Assembly: GCA_029573235.1 (NCBI GenBank)
Contig: JAKQGX010000008.1
Span: forward strand, 33,452 to 97,451
DNA length: 64,000 bases
Origin: Bacteroidota bacterium
GTDB taxonomy: Bacteria; Bacteroidota; Bacteroidia; Chitinophagales; Chitinophagaceae
Direction of reading: 5' to 3'
Shown: one piece after another, positions 27,053 through 36,057 of the stretch
Numbering within the stretch: the first letter of the stretch is position 1
Layout: each line of letters opens with the position of its first letter
The notes under the pieces: generated by a model
What the model saw: only the letters and a program-made list of their open reading frames with translations
Told to the model about the DNA's origin: nothing
Databases searched by the model: none
Position numbers and translations under genes: made by a program

Positions 27053-28282
27053 GTGATACTCGTCCCACAATTGGCTTGGAGGTACTTGAAAGGCAAGCGA
27101 AGCAAAAACGCTGTACCCATTCTTTCGCGCATTAGTATGGCTGCTATTGCCGTAGCTGCCGGTGCCATGATGGTGTTATTTTCCGTATTTAATGGTTTTG
27201 AAAATCTGATAAAAGACCTTTATAAAGCTTTTTATCCTCCCATAAAAATTACGGCAACTAAGGGAAAGTTTTTTTCACTGGAGGCTTCGCAATGGGAGCA
27301 ACTGCAATCGGTAAATGGTGTAAGGTATATCAGCAGGGTTATTGAAGACAACGTATGGCTCAATGCCAATGACGAAGATGCCCTTGCCACCATAAAGGGG
27401 ATCGACACGTTGTATGGCGCAGTGAATAACTATCGGCAATATGTGGACGATGGTGATAGCCTTGTATTGGCATCACCCGCAACCGCTATTATAGGTCGCC
27501 AGTTAGCAAACAAGCTAGGACTTTCTTCTATCACAGATCTCAGTCCATTGATGGTTTATTATCCGAATGCAACGGTTCAAAATCCCGCCTTACAACCCAC
27601 CGATTTTTTACAATCACAAATGCTTAAAGTAACGGGAACGTTTACCGTTCAAGAAGAGTTCGACAGTCGTTATGTATTGGCAGCACTGCCGGTGGTGCAA
27701 TCTTTGTTTTTACAAACCGGAAAATATTCTTCCTTAGAACTGAGCCTTACGAAAGGGGCAAATCCGGATGCGGTGAAAGCCGCGCTTCAAAAAATAGTAG
27801 GCAGCAACATGCAAGTGCAAACACGCTACGAGCAAAACAAAACCCTGTATATGGTGATGCAAACAGAGAAGTGGGCTGTTTATGCTATACTATTGCTGGT
27901 ATTGATAATCGCCTCCTTTAACATGATAGGAGCACTCACCTTGCTCGTTCTTGAGAAACAAAAAGACATTGCCATATTGAAGGCATTAGGCGCTACACCA
28001 TCTACGATTCGTACATTGTTCATAACTGAAGGAGTGATGTGGGCAATGGTAGGAGGCATAGTAGGGCTACTAGCTGGAGTATTATTATGCTTGGGGCAAC
28101 AGCAGTTTCAATGGATAAAATTACAAGGCGCTTTTGTGGTTGAAGCCTATCCGGTTGCGATACAATGGAAGGATATTTTGGTGATATTGGTTACGATTGT
28201 GACTATCGGAATAGCGGCATCATGGTATCCCGCTAAGCGTGCGGTTGCGGTGCGTGGTTCCCGCTTCTTCAGCACTTCGTAG
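27053..28282 (+). CDS. LolC/E-FtsX-type ABC transporter permease
   Basis: The 409-residue inner-membrane protein has one N-terminal helix (AAIAVAAGAMMVLFSVF), a large periplasmic MacB-like domain, and three C-terminal helices. These contain the FtsX-domain signature LEKQKDIAILKALGATPSTI. Such permeases use a separate ATPase; the LolCE type releases outer-membrane lipoproteins from the inner membrane. No ATPase gene is adjacent. The start is set at GTG 27053, which gives the normal short cytoplasmic N-terminus (QLAWRYLKGKRSKNAV) and sits just after the promoter box. A lipoprotein-sorting role is probable but not proven. Confidence 0.85.
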   Translation: MILVPQLAWRYLKGKRSKNAVPILSRISMAAIAVAAGAMMVLFSVFNGFENLIKDLYKAFYPPIKITATKGKFFSLEASQWEQLQSVNGVRYISRVIEDNVWLNANDEDALATIKGIDTLYGAVNNYRQYVDDGDSLVLASPATAIIGRQLANKLGLSSITDLSPLMVYYPNATVQNPALQPTDFLQSQMLKVTGTFTVQEEFDSRYVLAALPVVQSLFLQTGKYSSLELSLTKGANPDAVKAALQKIVGSNMQVQTRYEQNKTLYMVMQTEKWAVYAILLLVLIIASFNMIGALTLLVLEKQKDIAILKALGATPSTIRTLFITEGVMWAMVGGIVGLLAGVLLCLGQQQFQWIKLQGAFVVEAYPVAIQWKDILVILVTIVTIGIAASWYPAKRAVAVRGSRFFSTS

Positions 28283-28357
28283 TGATGTGTATGTGGTGTT
28301 TGAAAAGTGGATTGCAAGATAATATTACAGCCGTCACTATCCCCCGAAAAACTTCCG

Positions 28358-29305
28358 CTAATTGAGTAGCAAAATATTCACACTGCGTTGCAATATATTG
28401 AAAGCAATCTCTGCCATCAGGTTTTCTTTGTCCAATGTAGGGTTGACCTCCGTAATTTCAAAACAGCAAATCTTGTGGTTTTGCATGAGGGAGGCAAGAA
28501 TATCTTCTACCTCACGCTCTTTAAGACCATTGCTGACTGGGGTGCCTGTGCCGCGTGAAATAGAACTGTCCAACGAATCTACGTCAAAAGAAACATAGAT
28601 GTCATCGCAATTGCTTAAGTGCATCAAGGCTTGGCGAACGATGTTTTCAACTCCCTTTTTACGCACTTCTTGTACGGGTATTACTTTTATGTTGTGCTTT
28701 TTGATGAGGGCTTCTTCTTCTTTTTCATAATCGCGCAACGCAATAAAGACAATATCTTCCGGCAATATCTTCGGTTGAATTTTGCCAATGTTTTTTAGTT
28801 TGTTCCACCAGTCTTTGGTTTTTTCATCTACTTCATGCAGTTTGTTTTCGATATTGTCTTCGCCCAAAGCTGTAGCCAAAGGCATACCATGCATATTGCC
28901 TGATGGGGTAGTGAAGGGGGTATGCATATCGGCGTGCGCATCTATCCAAATCACACCTAATCGGTTTTTGGGTTTTGCCATTTTGATACCGGCAATGGTA
29001 CCCCCGGCTGTACTGTGGTCGCCGGCGAGCACTAATGGAAACAAGCCTGATTTGAGGGTATCGTTTACGGCTTGCGATACACGATCGTACATGGTGTAAA
29101 TACCGTGAATCCGCTTTGCATAAGGGGATTGCACCGGCTCGTACAATAGTTTGTTTTCTGTTTCTACAAGTTCGGTTGGAAAGTTTACAAAGAAGTTGCT
29201 CATAAAGTCGAGTGCGGCTATTTGCATGGCATCTACTCCTAGGCTGGCACCGCGTGTACCGGCACCTATCTCAGATTTTACTTCAATGATTTTTATGTTT
29301 CGCAT
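28358..29305 (-). CDS. Arginase/agmatinase-family ureohydrolase, probable arginase
   Basis: Arginase splits arginine into ornithine and urea at a binuclear manganese site. The 315-residue protein starts MRNIKIIEVKSEIGAGTRG and carries all three metal motifs: GDHS (residues 95-98), DAHADMH (122-128) and SFDVDSLD (239-246). The N-terminal GAGTRGASLGVDA favours arginase over agmatinase. A longer open frame begins at 29380, but the TAnnTTTG box at 29312-29319 leaves only 6 nt before the ATG at 29305, so that is the start and the transcript is probably leaderless. No other arginine-pathway genes are nearby. Confidence 0.9.
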   Translation of the reverse strand: MRNIKIIEVKSEIGAGTRGASLGVDAMQIAALDFMSNFFVNFPTELVETENKLLYEPVQSPYAKRIHGIYTMYDRVSQAVNDTLKSGLFPLVLAGDHSTAGGTIAGIKMAKPKNRLGVIWIDAHADMHTPFTTPSGNMHGMPLATALGEDNIENKLHEVDEKTKDWWNKLKNIGKIQPKILPEDIVFIALRDYEKEEEALIKKHNIKVIPVQEVRKKGVENIVRQALMHLSNCDDIYVSFDVDSLDSSISRGTGTPVSNGLKEREVEDILASLMQNHKICCFEITEVNPTLDKENLMAEIAFNILQRSVNILLLN

Positions 29306-29311
29306 CGTGGG

Positions 29312-29319
29312 CAAATATA
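29312..29319 (-). promoter_or_regulatory. Bacteroidota -7 box for the arginase gene
   Basis: The minus strand reads TATATTTG, with 6 nt between it and the ATG at 29305. It lies in the gap between the tamL stop and the arginase start. Confidence 0.6.
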
Positions 29320-29363
29320 GCACATTATCCTGCCGAATGGAAAAGCTAAAAGGCAGTTGTTCT

Positions 29364-31814
29364 TTAGAAGGGATAGCCAATAGCTACATTCAAAATGATA
29401 TTGTTCCGGCGCCATTGTTGGGAGCCTAAAGCGATCTCATCTACTACCCAACCACTGTTGCTGCCATACGGTTTCTTAATAGGAAAGGCGGCATCAGCAC
29501 GGAAAATAAAGAAACCTGCTAAGTCGAAGCGCAACCCCATACCGGTACTCACAGCCATCTCACGTCCCAGTTTCGATAGGCGAAATTCTCCTTCCGGAAA
29601 GCCTGAGGTTTTTCTTGCCAACCAAATATTACCCCCATCCGCAAAGATGGCTCCCTTCATTTTTATCACCCCATAAAACAACTGCATGATATCAAAACGA
29701 TACTCAGTATTCAACTCAATTTTGATGTCGCCGGTTCGGTCGATAAATACTCCTGAGCTATGTAGGGTGTCTTCCGCAGGGTTGAAATACCCTCCCGGAC
29801 CCAGTGTTCGGATACGCCAGCCACGAATGCTGTAGGGTCCTCCGGTAAAATATTGTTTGATATATGGAAGACTCACGGAGTGTCCGTATGGAATACCCAC
29901 ACCGCCATAAAAGCGAGTTGCCCATTGCGCATGGGGGCGGTTGTAGTACCGTCTGATATCAAAATCTAATTTTACAAATTGCGCATAGTTGATGCGTAAA
30001 TTACTCAAGCTATTGATACCTGCTAGGAGCCCGCCGGCTTCTTCTAAACCGATTTTAGCGTAGGTATAGCTTTGTCCCTTATTAATAAATTGATTGGAAA
30101 AAGTATAATTGATGTTTTCTCCTTCAATGAAAACAGGGGTGTAGAGTTTCTTTAAAAACTCAACTGTATCCAACCTTCGCTGAAAAGAATCGGAGACGTA
30201 GGGGAGCCTGAAATTATTGATAAGAATAGGTGATAGTTCCCAACTTTGCGTAGCTGTTTGTCGCCAGTTGTAAGTATATCCTCCGGTAATATTAGTGGCG
30301 GTAAATAGAGAAACCCTTTCTAAGATATTAGCACCTATACTGATGATAGTACGTGGTGTGTTTTTGTTTTTGAACTTCACATGAAAGGGAACGATAAACT
30401 TCGGAAAGTTGAGGCTGGCAGTAATACCAGCATTGCGAGAAAAGAGTTGAAACCGTTTGAAAAGTTGCTCTCCTTTGTTTTGGTCAAGATTGGATTCTAA
30501 TCCTCCACGAAGAGAGATGTTCAACAAGTTCCCTCCTTTCAAAAAGTTTCTGTCACGGAAACTAAATGCTATAGCACTACCGGCAAAATAGGTAGTACCA
30601 TTGGATATCTCGAAGTTGGTAGAAAAGTCATATTTCTTTGCCGGGCTCAGCAGTATAGCGGTATTAATATATCCGCTATCGTCAGTGGTTCGAATGGTGT
30701 CTTCAAACTGCAGCACCCTTACCGATTGGAATACGCCAAGGCCATTGAGTTTATTGATGGTATTGTCGTAATCACTTTGTCGGGTGAGGGCATTTTTTTC
30801 AAAGAAAATACTTTTATACAATACCTTCTCCCGAATGTAATAGTTGTGGTATCGAAAATTCATTTCATTGTACTTCCGAATAATCATACTGCTATCCCTT
30901 ATATCCTCTCTGGAAACGAAATCCGGCAGGGTAGTGATTCTATTGGAATAATACTTTTTATACGCTTTGGGTTGGCTGCTGCGGATGTAGATGGTAATAT
31001 CCAAGGTAGGATTTTTTATTTCCTTTTTTTGCAAAGCGATAGTATTGACGATACTTTCAAAGGGGCTGTAATCTTCTTTTAATAAGGTATTATCAAAGGT
31101 GTCCAACTTTACATCCACAATGTTTTCTTGTGTGAAAAAGAAATATCCTTCTTCTTTTAAAGCATTAGCTATTCTACTGCGTTCTTCTTCTACGAGTCCC
31201 ATGTAGAATGGAGTGCCCGTTTTTAATTTAGTGTCTTTCATGCCGGCTTCCACCCAACGCTGTATGGTTGTATCATCTGCATTGATGGTTACGCGATGTA
31301 TTAAGTAGTTCAAACCGGTATGAATATTATAGGTTACATAGGCTTTCTTTTGTTTGAAAACAACGGTGTCTTTTACTGTTGGGAAAAAATAACCGGAGTT
31401 AAACAAATAGTTTTTCAAGTTGCGCACCGTTTTTCGAGTAAGGGAACTGTCATATAGTACAGGTGCCTCTACAGTTTTTGATTTGATTTGATAATTGCCG
31501 GTGTCGTTTTGATACTTTTGATACCGTAAATTATACAACCACAATTTTAAAGGAGCAACACCTAATAGTATGCGAGTATTGGGTCTTTGAACAATCAAAC
31601 TTTCCAGATTGTCTTTCAGTTCACCCCTCCTTGTGAGACCTTTATTGGAAGTGAGTTTTACCGTATTACTTTGCAGCAAGTATTGACCTTCTTTGAGGCG
31701 TTTGGTAGTATTGCATGCGGTAAATGAAAGCAATATGATGCCTACTACTAATACGGTCAGTATTTTAGCCCAAAGCCTACTCAATTCAATACGATAATTA
31801 ATATAGATTTGCAA
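29364..31814 (-). CDS. tamL: TamL-type BamA/TamA family outer-membrane lipoprotein
   Basis: The 816-residue protein has a lipoprotein signal peptide with the lipobox cysteine at residue 33 (FTAC before NTTKRLKEGQYLL). POTRA-like periplasmic domains follow, then an Omp85 barrel. The barrel holds the surface-antigen phrase GGPYSIRGWR and ends in the hydrophobic C-terminal strand IILNVAIGYPF. The lipidated TamA homologue TamL is a known Bacteroidota feature and works with TamB in envelope biogenesis. No tamB lies next to it here. The start is a TTG at 31814, or possibly the TTG at 31784 that would give a shorter signal peptide. It is head to head with a SpoU methyltransferase gene. Confidence 0.85.
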   Translation of the reverse strand: MQIYINYRIELSRLWAKILTVLVVGIILLSFTACNTTKRLKEGQYLLQSNTVKLTSNKGLTRRGELKDNLESLIVQRPNTRILLGVAPLKLWLYNLRYQKYQNDTGNYQIKSKTVEAPVLYDSSLTRKTVRNLKNYLFNSGYFFPTVKDTVVFKQKKAYVTYNIHTGLNYLIHRVTINADDTTIQRWVEAGMKDTKLKTGTPFYMGLVEEERSRIANALKEEGYFFFTQENIVDVKLDTFDNTLLKEDYSPFESIVNTIALQKKEIKNPTLDITIYIRSSQPKAYKKYYSNRITTLPDFVSREDIRDSSMIIRKYNEMNFRYHNYYIREKVLYKSIFFEKNALTRQSDYDNTINKLNGLGVFQSVRVLQFEDTIRTTDDSGYINTAILLSPAKKYDFSTNFEISNGTTYFAGSAIAFSFRDRNFLKGGNLLNISLRGGLESNLDQNKGEQLFKRFQLFSRNAGITASLNFPKFIVPFHVKFKNKNTPRTIISIGANILERVSLFTATNITGGYTYNWRQTATQSWELSPILINNFRLPYVSDSFQRRLDTVEFLKKLYTPVFIEGENINYTFSNQFINKGQSYTYAKIGLEEAGGLLAGINSLSNLRINYAQFVKLDFDIRRYYNRPHAQWATRFYGGVGIPYGHSVSLPYIKQYFTGGPYSIRGWRIRTLGPGGYFNPAEDTLHSSGVFIDRTGDIKIELNTEYRFDIMQLFYGVIKMKGAIFADGGNIWLARKTSGFPEGEFRLSKLGREMAVSTGMGLRFDLAGFFIFRADAAFPIKKPYGSNSGWVVDEIALGSQQWRRNNIILNVAIGYPF
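31804..31811 (+). promoter_or_regulatory. Bacteroidota -7 box for the SpoU methyltransferase gene, inside tamL
   Basis: TAGATTTG lies with 5 nt between it and the ATG at 31817. It is within the first codons of the divergent tamL gene if tamL starts at 31814. Confidence 0.55.
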
Positions 31815-31816
31815 CG

Positions 31817-32557
31817 ATGTTGTCCAAGGCGCAAATTAAGCACATAAAATTATTAAGTGTTCAAAAATACAGGAAACAAGAAAAGCAATTTGTTGCCGAA
31901 GGAGAAAAAGTAGTTTCGGAATGGTTGCAAAGCGAAGAGGTCATCCACCAAATATTGGCTACTCCAGAATGGGCAGCGCAGCACCAACCCCTTTTTGACC
32001 GACACCCCGAAGCCAAGGTACACATTGTAGAAGCATCTCTACTTACTTCTTTATCTTCTTTGAAAGCACCCAAAAATGTAATGTTAGTGGTACAGTTAGC
32101 AGAGCCCACAACCTTAGCCGCTGCTGACGAATGGACGCTGGTATTGGACTCCATACAAGACCCGGGAAATATGGGAAGCATTATCCGCATAGCTGATTGG
32201 TTTGGTGTTTCACAAATTGTAAGTTCCAAAGAGAGTGTAGATTATTACAACCCCAAAGTGATACAAGCAGCTATGGGCAGCCACCTTCGGGTACGTCTTT
32301 ACCAAGAAGATTTGAATGACTTCATTGCTCGTTCATCGATTCCGGTTCTTGCCACCGTGTTGGATGGCAGCAGCATTTATTCCCTTCCTCCTTTCCCCAA
32401 AGCCCTATTGATGATTGGCAACGAAGGCAATGGTTTGAGCCCGGCACTTGTTCAGCGAGCTACGAATAAAGTCACAATTCCACGAGTAGGTGGTGCCGAA
32501 TCCTTGAATGCTGCAATGGCTACCGGTATTTGTTGTTCTCATTTACTTCCTCATTAG
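31817..32557 (+). CDS. TrmH/SpoU-family RNA 2'-O-methyltransferase
   Basis: SPOUT methyltransferases of this type methylate ribose 2'-OH groups in tRNA or rRNA with SAM. The 246-residue protein has the N-terminal substrate-binding region (KYRKQEKQFVAEGEKVV). The three SpoU motifs follow: DSIQDPGNMGSIIRIADWFG, LMIGNEGNGLSP and IPRVGGAESLNAAMATGI, which form the trefoil knot. The ATG at 31817 gives the expected N-terminus. The target nucleotide cannot be read from sequence. Pairing of SpoU with tamL is seen in other Bacteroidota and may reflect shared control rather than shared function. Confidence 0.92.
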   Translation: MLSKAQIKHIKLLSVQKYRKQEKQFVAEGEKVVSEWLQSEEVIHQILATPEWAAQHQPLFDRHPEAKVHIVEASLLTSLSSLKAPKNVMLVVQLAEPTTLAAADEWTLVLDSIQDPGNMGSIIRIADWFGVSQIVSSKESVDYYNPKVIQAAMGSHLRVRLYQEDLNDFIARSSIPVLATVLDGSSIYSLPPFPKALLMIGNEGNGLSPALVQRATNKVTIPRVGGAESLNAAMATGICCSHLLPH

Positions 32558-32714
32558 CCAATGGCGATATGTACGGAGTATGCAAAGGAGCGTCGTTTGT
32601 AGCCATATTGTTGTAAACAGCAATTGCGGTCTTGTAAAAAAAATATTCGAAAAGGGAAGATTGGCATGACTGTTGGTGTGTAATTGTATTGCTTCACTAC
32701 TAATATTGTTTTAT

Positions 32715-33539
32715 ATGAGACATCTGATAGCCGCTCTCACCATTTTATGCCTTAGTAGTGCCCCCCTAATGGCACAACGAAACTATGATAGCCAACATCG
32801 CTACCCTACAGAAGGTGCTCGCCGATATGGCAATTCGGAATTGAGTATTCGCTTGACGGATCATACGCCCATTATTGTAAAGCTCGATCGTGTGCCTTTT
32901 ACACGCCCCAGTCGCCTCATGCGCTTTGGGAATGTACCGCCACGACGTTACCGAATCAAAGTCTTTATTGATTCTCCTTTTGGAATGACTCGTCGCAACC
33001 TTATTTACGACAATCATTTCCGAGTAGATCCTTCCGTATCGTATGCTATCGTTATCAATCCTAATACCGGTGTTGCAAAAGTAAGCTCTACTTTGTTGGA
33101 GGAAAAACGAAACAGCAAAGTGTATGACGAGAGTTATTATGATTATGAAAACTCTATTGATGCATACAAAGACGACCGATACACCGAAGATCGTGATGAT
33201 AGAATCCGCCGCAATGATGATGATGATTATTCATCTTCATCCCGGACAAAACAAACCCTGCAAGAGGCAGATATGAATATGCTAAAATCCAATGTTGACA
33301 ACGCTTCTTTTGCTTCAGAAAAAATTCGTGTACTCAAGAATAGTCTGAAGGGATATCAATACAGCACAGCACAAGTAAAGACCATGCTTAGTTGGCTGAG
33401 TTTTGATAGTGATAAGCTGAGTTTTGCGAAATGGGCTTATGGTAATGTGTCGGATCAACGCAATTACTGGCGTCTGGAAAGTAGTTTCTCCTTTAGCTCC
33501 ACAAAAGAAGAGTTTGGAAAATTTTTAGAAAGAAAATAA
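32715..33539 (+). CDS. Exported DUF4476 protein
   Basis: The 274-residue product has a signal peptide ending near LMAQ. A small beta-rich region comes first (residues about 35-110), then an acidic, aspartate/serine-rich linker. A C-terminal DUF4476 helical domain spans roughly residues 185-274 (ADMNMLKSNVDNASFASEKI, SWLSFDSDKLSFAKWAY). DUF4476 proteins are exported Bacteroidota proteins of unknown role. The ATG at 32715 is preferred over the open frame from 32673 because it gives a clean signal peptide. A strong bidirectional terminator follows. Confidence 0.82.
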   Translation: MRHLIAALTILCLSSAPLMAQRNYDSQHRYPTEGARRYGNSELSIRLTDHTPIIVKLDRVPFTRPSRLMRFGNVPPRRYRIKVFIDSPFGMTRRNLIYDNHFRVDPSVSYAIVINPNTGVAKVSSTLLEEKRNSKVYDESYYDYENSIDAYKDDRYTEDRDDRIRRNDDDDYSSSSRTKQTLQEADMNMLKSNVDNASFASEKIRVLKNSLKGYQYSTAQVKTMLSWLSFDSDKLSFAKWAYGNVSDQRNYWRLESSFSFSSTKEEFGKFLERK

Positions 33540-33557
33540 TCGCCATTAACAGGGATA

Positions 33558-33589
33558 TTAAAGAGGCTGCACTTGTGCAGCCTCTTTAA
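33558..33589. terminator. Bidirectional hairpin terminator
   Basis: A perfect 15-bp inverted repeat (TTAAAGAGGCTGCAC and its complement) with a 2-nt centre lies between the converging DUF4476 and PAP2 genes. A/T tracts on both sides let it act on both strands. Confidence 0.8.
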
Positions 33590-33613
33590 TGTATTGAATA
33601 TGGAAAACCAAGA

Positions 33614-34198
33614 CTAACCCGATACTTGCAGTCGCCATTTCAAGTGGAATAACTTGGCGGTAACGATACCAATAGCGCTCCCCAGTAGTCCTCCGCAAAA
33701 TACATCCAAAGGGAAGTGCACCCCAACATACACTTGCGCGTAAGATACCGAGGCAGCCCATAATAGGGCTATCCACCAGATATAGCGAACATTGCGTTGC
33801 ATGGTTATAGCCGCAAAGACTCCAAGTGCAAAGTGGTTGGCAGCATGTGAAGACGGGAAGCTATAACCACTGCCACACCGTACAATGATATGCACCAGTT
33901 TCGACAGTGCTACATCGTTGCAGGGGCGGGTACGTTGGAATAATGGCTTCAGATAGTGAGCGCTTGCCTGGTCTGCCAAGGCAAAAGTGGCTAAAAAAAA
34001 GAGACACCAAAGCAACCCTGTTTTCTTGTAGTTGTATAGCATGAAAACCAGCAGAAACAAATATAAAGGTGCCCAAGTCCATTGGTTTCTGAGGTAGGGA
34101 ACAACAGCATCTAAAAAATTATTGCGCCAGCTTACATTCAAGTAATACCAAACCTTGTGGTCTAATACGAGGAGGTCGTGTGGGAGGGTAAGCGGCAT
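33614..34198 (-). CDS. PAP2-family membrane phosphatase
   Basis: The 194-residue membrane protein carries the three acid-phosphatase motifs: KPLFQRTRP, PSSHAAN and YVGVHFPLDV. These correspond to the KX6RP, PSGH-like and SRX5HX3D signatures. PAP2 membrane enzymes dephosphorylate lipid phosphates such as undecaprenyl pyrophosphate, phosphatidate or phosphatidylglycerophosphate. Which one is used here is not visible. It begins 3 bp after the stop of the methyltransferase gene on the same strand, so the pair is likely co-transcribed. Confidence 0.9.
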   Translation of the reverse strand: MPLTLPHDLLVLDHKVWYYLNVSWRNNFLDAVVPYLRNQWTWAPLYLFLLVFMLYNYKKTGLLWCLFFLATFALADQASAHYLKPLFQRTRPCNDVALSKLVHIIVRCGSGYSFPSSHAANHFALGVFAAITMQRNVRYIWWIALLWAASVSYAQVYVGVHFPLDVFCGGLLGSAIGIVTAKLFHLKWRLQVSG

Positions 34199-34201
34199 AA
34201 A

Positions 34202-34942
34202 TTATTTTTTAAAAATCATGATCATTCGAGGGGATGCAATAGGGTCGTAAGGATGGAGGTGATAATCGCCAAATGTTTCCACCAGGGTCAACCCAGCTTT
34301 CTGAAATATGTGAAGGAAATCTTCTAAAGTAAATGCGGCTACTGACTCATGAAAATGCTTGATGGCACCATCTTTATCGGTTACCTTGATGTGCTTTATG
34401 AAATGCCCGTTTTCCAATTTTTTGCTGATGCTGAAGGTGATCCCTTCGCGTTCGATGGTGTCTTCTGCTTTTAGCTGCGATAATGATTTTTCTTTATTGA
34501 GATAATCGATTACCAATATCCCTCCTTTCTTCAACCGAGAGGCAAAGGAACGAGCCGCCATCTCATGGTCGTGTAGGGTTTCAAAATATCCGAAACTGGT
34601 AAAAAAATTGAAGGCATAATCAAAATAGTTGGCGTACATACATGAGCGCATATCATGTACAAAAAACTGCAACGTATCCGACTCGTATTTTTTAGCTTGT
34701 TTGATGCTTTCGTTGGAAAGGTCGGTACCAATCACATCAAAGCCGTGCGCCTCCAGTTGACGAGAATGTCGCCCCTCGCCACAAGCAATATCTGCCATCT
34801 TGCTGCCCAATGGGGGACGCAAATAGGCGATTAAATTCTCTACAAATTCTTTGGCTTCATCCATATTTCTATGCTTATATAATATGGAGTAGTAAGGGGA
34901 ATCAAACCAGTTTTCAAACCAATCTACTTGCTTTTCTTGCAT
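34202..34942 (-). CDS. Class I SAM-dependent methyltransferase
   Basis: The 246-residue protein has the Rossmann methyltransferase motif I region MADIACGEGRHSRQLEAHGF with the acidic motif II in IGTDLS. The HFHESVAAFTLEDFLHIF and TFGDYHL regions follow near the C-terminus. The start MQEKQVDWFENWFDSPYYSI at 34942 is the usual N-terminus of this Bacteroidota family; the frame is open to 35008 but the extra residues look spurious. The substrate is unknown. It is followed closely by the PAP2 gene. Confidence 0.85.
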   Translation of the reverse strand: MQEKQVDWFENWFDSPYYSILYKHRNMDEAKEFVENLIAYLRPPLGSKMADIACGEGRHSRQLEAHGFDVIGTDLSNESIKQAKKYESDTLQFFVHDMRSCMYANYFDYAFNFFTSFGYFETLHDHEMAARSFASRLKKGGILVIDYLNKEKSLSQLKAEDTIEREGITFSISKKLENGHFIKHIKVTDKDGAIKHFHESVAAFTLEDFLHIFQKAGLTLVETFGDYHLHPYDPIASPRMIMIFKK

Positions 34943-35100
34943 GTTCTTGTGGCGTGTGTGCGCCGACAAAATTCTAAAATATTCTTTAAAGCAAGGGTAC
35001 TTTTTCAATAGGGTTATCGGAAGTGATTTCAGTAAGGATGTTCATAGAAATGGATGGCTTATTGATGTAGTAACACGACTGTTTCTTTTTAGGCAATATA

Positions 35101-35129
35101 TTGGCGCGCCTTTATTGGTATTATTTTTG
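35101..35129 (+). promoter_or_regulatory. Bacteroidota promoter with -33 and -7 elements
   Basis: TTG at 35101-35103 is followed after 18 nt by TATTTTTG (35122-35129). This fits the TTG / TAnnTTTG arrangement and lies 62 nt before the ATG at 35191. Confidence 0.6.
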
Positions 35130-35190
35130 CTTTTTGTTAAGAATCGTAAAAAACTATCAATCCATTCAAATCTAAACACTCTTTACAACA

Positions 35191-35973
35191 ATGAAAAAAC
35201 TATACTTATTAGCAATCCCCGCCATAATAGCCATGAGCAGTTGCAGTCGATATTATTATCAGCCAAACGCCGTCAACACCCCTCTTTTTACCGATGGGAA
35301 TCAGTTACACCTTTCCGGTGCCGGCTCCATTTCTTCAATGGAAGATAATGGCAACCGTAGCCGCAGTTCTTATTTTGATATTAACGCTGCATATTCGCCC
35401 ATCAAGCATCTGGGGGTCATAGGCAATTACACTACTTGGGCTTTTCGTCCGGAAAATATTGATTTCAGTAAAGCAGAGGTTGATGCCGATGCACATTTTT
35501 TTGACTTAGGTGTGGGAGGCTATGTGGTGAGCGGGCAAGGGAAATCGAAATTTGTATCCGAAGTATATGCCGGTGGTGGTAGTGGCAGTATAAAAAGTGA
35601 TGTCAATATGGATGCTCGAAGAATCTTTATACAACCGGGTATTGGATTCCGACATCCGGTAGTAGAAGTGGGATTGGCTATGCGTTTGAGCAACATGAAA
35701 TTTTCGAACCTCAATGATAATGGCAGAGGCGTAAGTTACCTCGAACAACAACGATTGATAGATGCAAAAAGAAATTTGCGTATCACTGATGGTAGTTATT
35801 GGTTTTGGGAGCCCGCAGTCACTTGTCGCATAGGTTATAAGTTTATGAAAGCCCAATTTCAATGGTCTTTTGCAAATGCCATTAGCTATGTGCCTTGGCA
35901 TTACAATGGCTCCCATTTTACTATTGGCTTACACACCAATTTAGAAGACATCTTAGAAATAAGCAGCCATTAG
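35191..35973 (+). CDS. Putative outer-membrane lipoprotein with barrel-like strands
   Basis: The 260-residue product has a lipoprotein signal peptide (MKKLYLLAIPAIIAMSSC). It is followed by regularly spaced amphipathic strands with glycine turns, as in small outer-membrane barrels (LGVIGNYTTWAF, FFDLGVGGYVV, GIGFRHPVVEVGLAMRLSNM). No known family was recognised. It has its own promoter and is followed by a bidirectional terminator, so it is probably a single-gene unit. Lipidation plus barrel-like strands is a combination I would not over-interpret. Confidence 0.7.
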   Translation: MKKLYLLAIPAIIAMSSCSRYYYQPNAVNTPLFTDGNQLHLSGAGSISSMEDNGNRSRSSYFDINAAYSPIKHLGVIGNYTTWAFRPENIDFSKAEVDADAHFFDLGVGGYVVSGQGKSKFVSEVYAGGGSGSIKSDVNMDARRIFIQPGIGFRHPVVEVGLAMRLSNMKFSNLNDNGRGVSYLEQQRLIDAKRNLRITDGSYWFWEPAVTCRIGYKFMKAQFQWSFANAISYVPWHYNGSHFTIGLHTNLEDILEISSH

Positions 35974-35999
35974 CTTTTTTGTAAAAATTCTTATATATC

Positions 36000-36028
36000 A
36001 AAAGCCGCCCAAACTTCGGGCGGCTTTT
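36000..36028. terminator. Bidirectional rho-independent terminator
   Basis: A GC-rich stem (AAAAGCCGCCC paired with GGGCGGCTTTT, 7-nt loop) is flanked by A and T runs. It lies between the converging lipoprotein and M16 genes and can serve both. Confidence 0.8.
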
Positions 36029-36057
36029 ATAGTTATGCTTGAATGCCGTTGCGGCGA

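Noticed and set aside
34941..35348. 135-codon open frame on the plus strand overlapping the lipoprotein gene
   Set aside because: It overlaps the true lipoprotein gene at 35191 in another frame and the start of the methyltransferase gene on the other strand.
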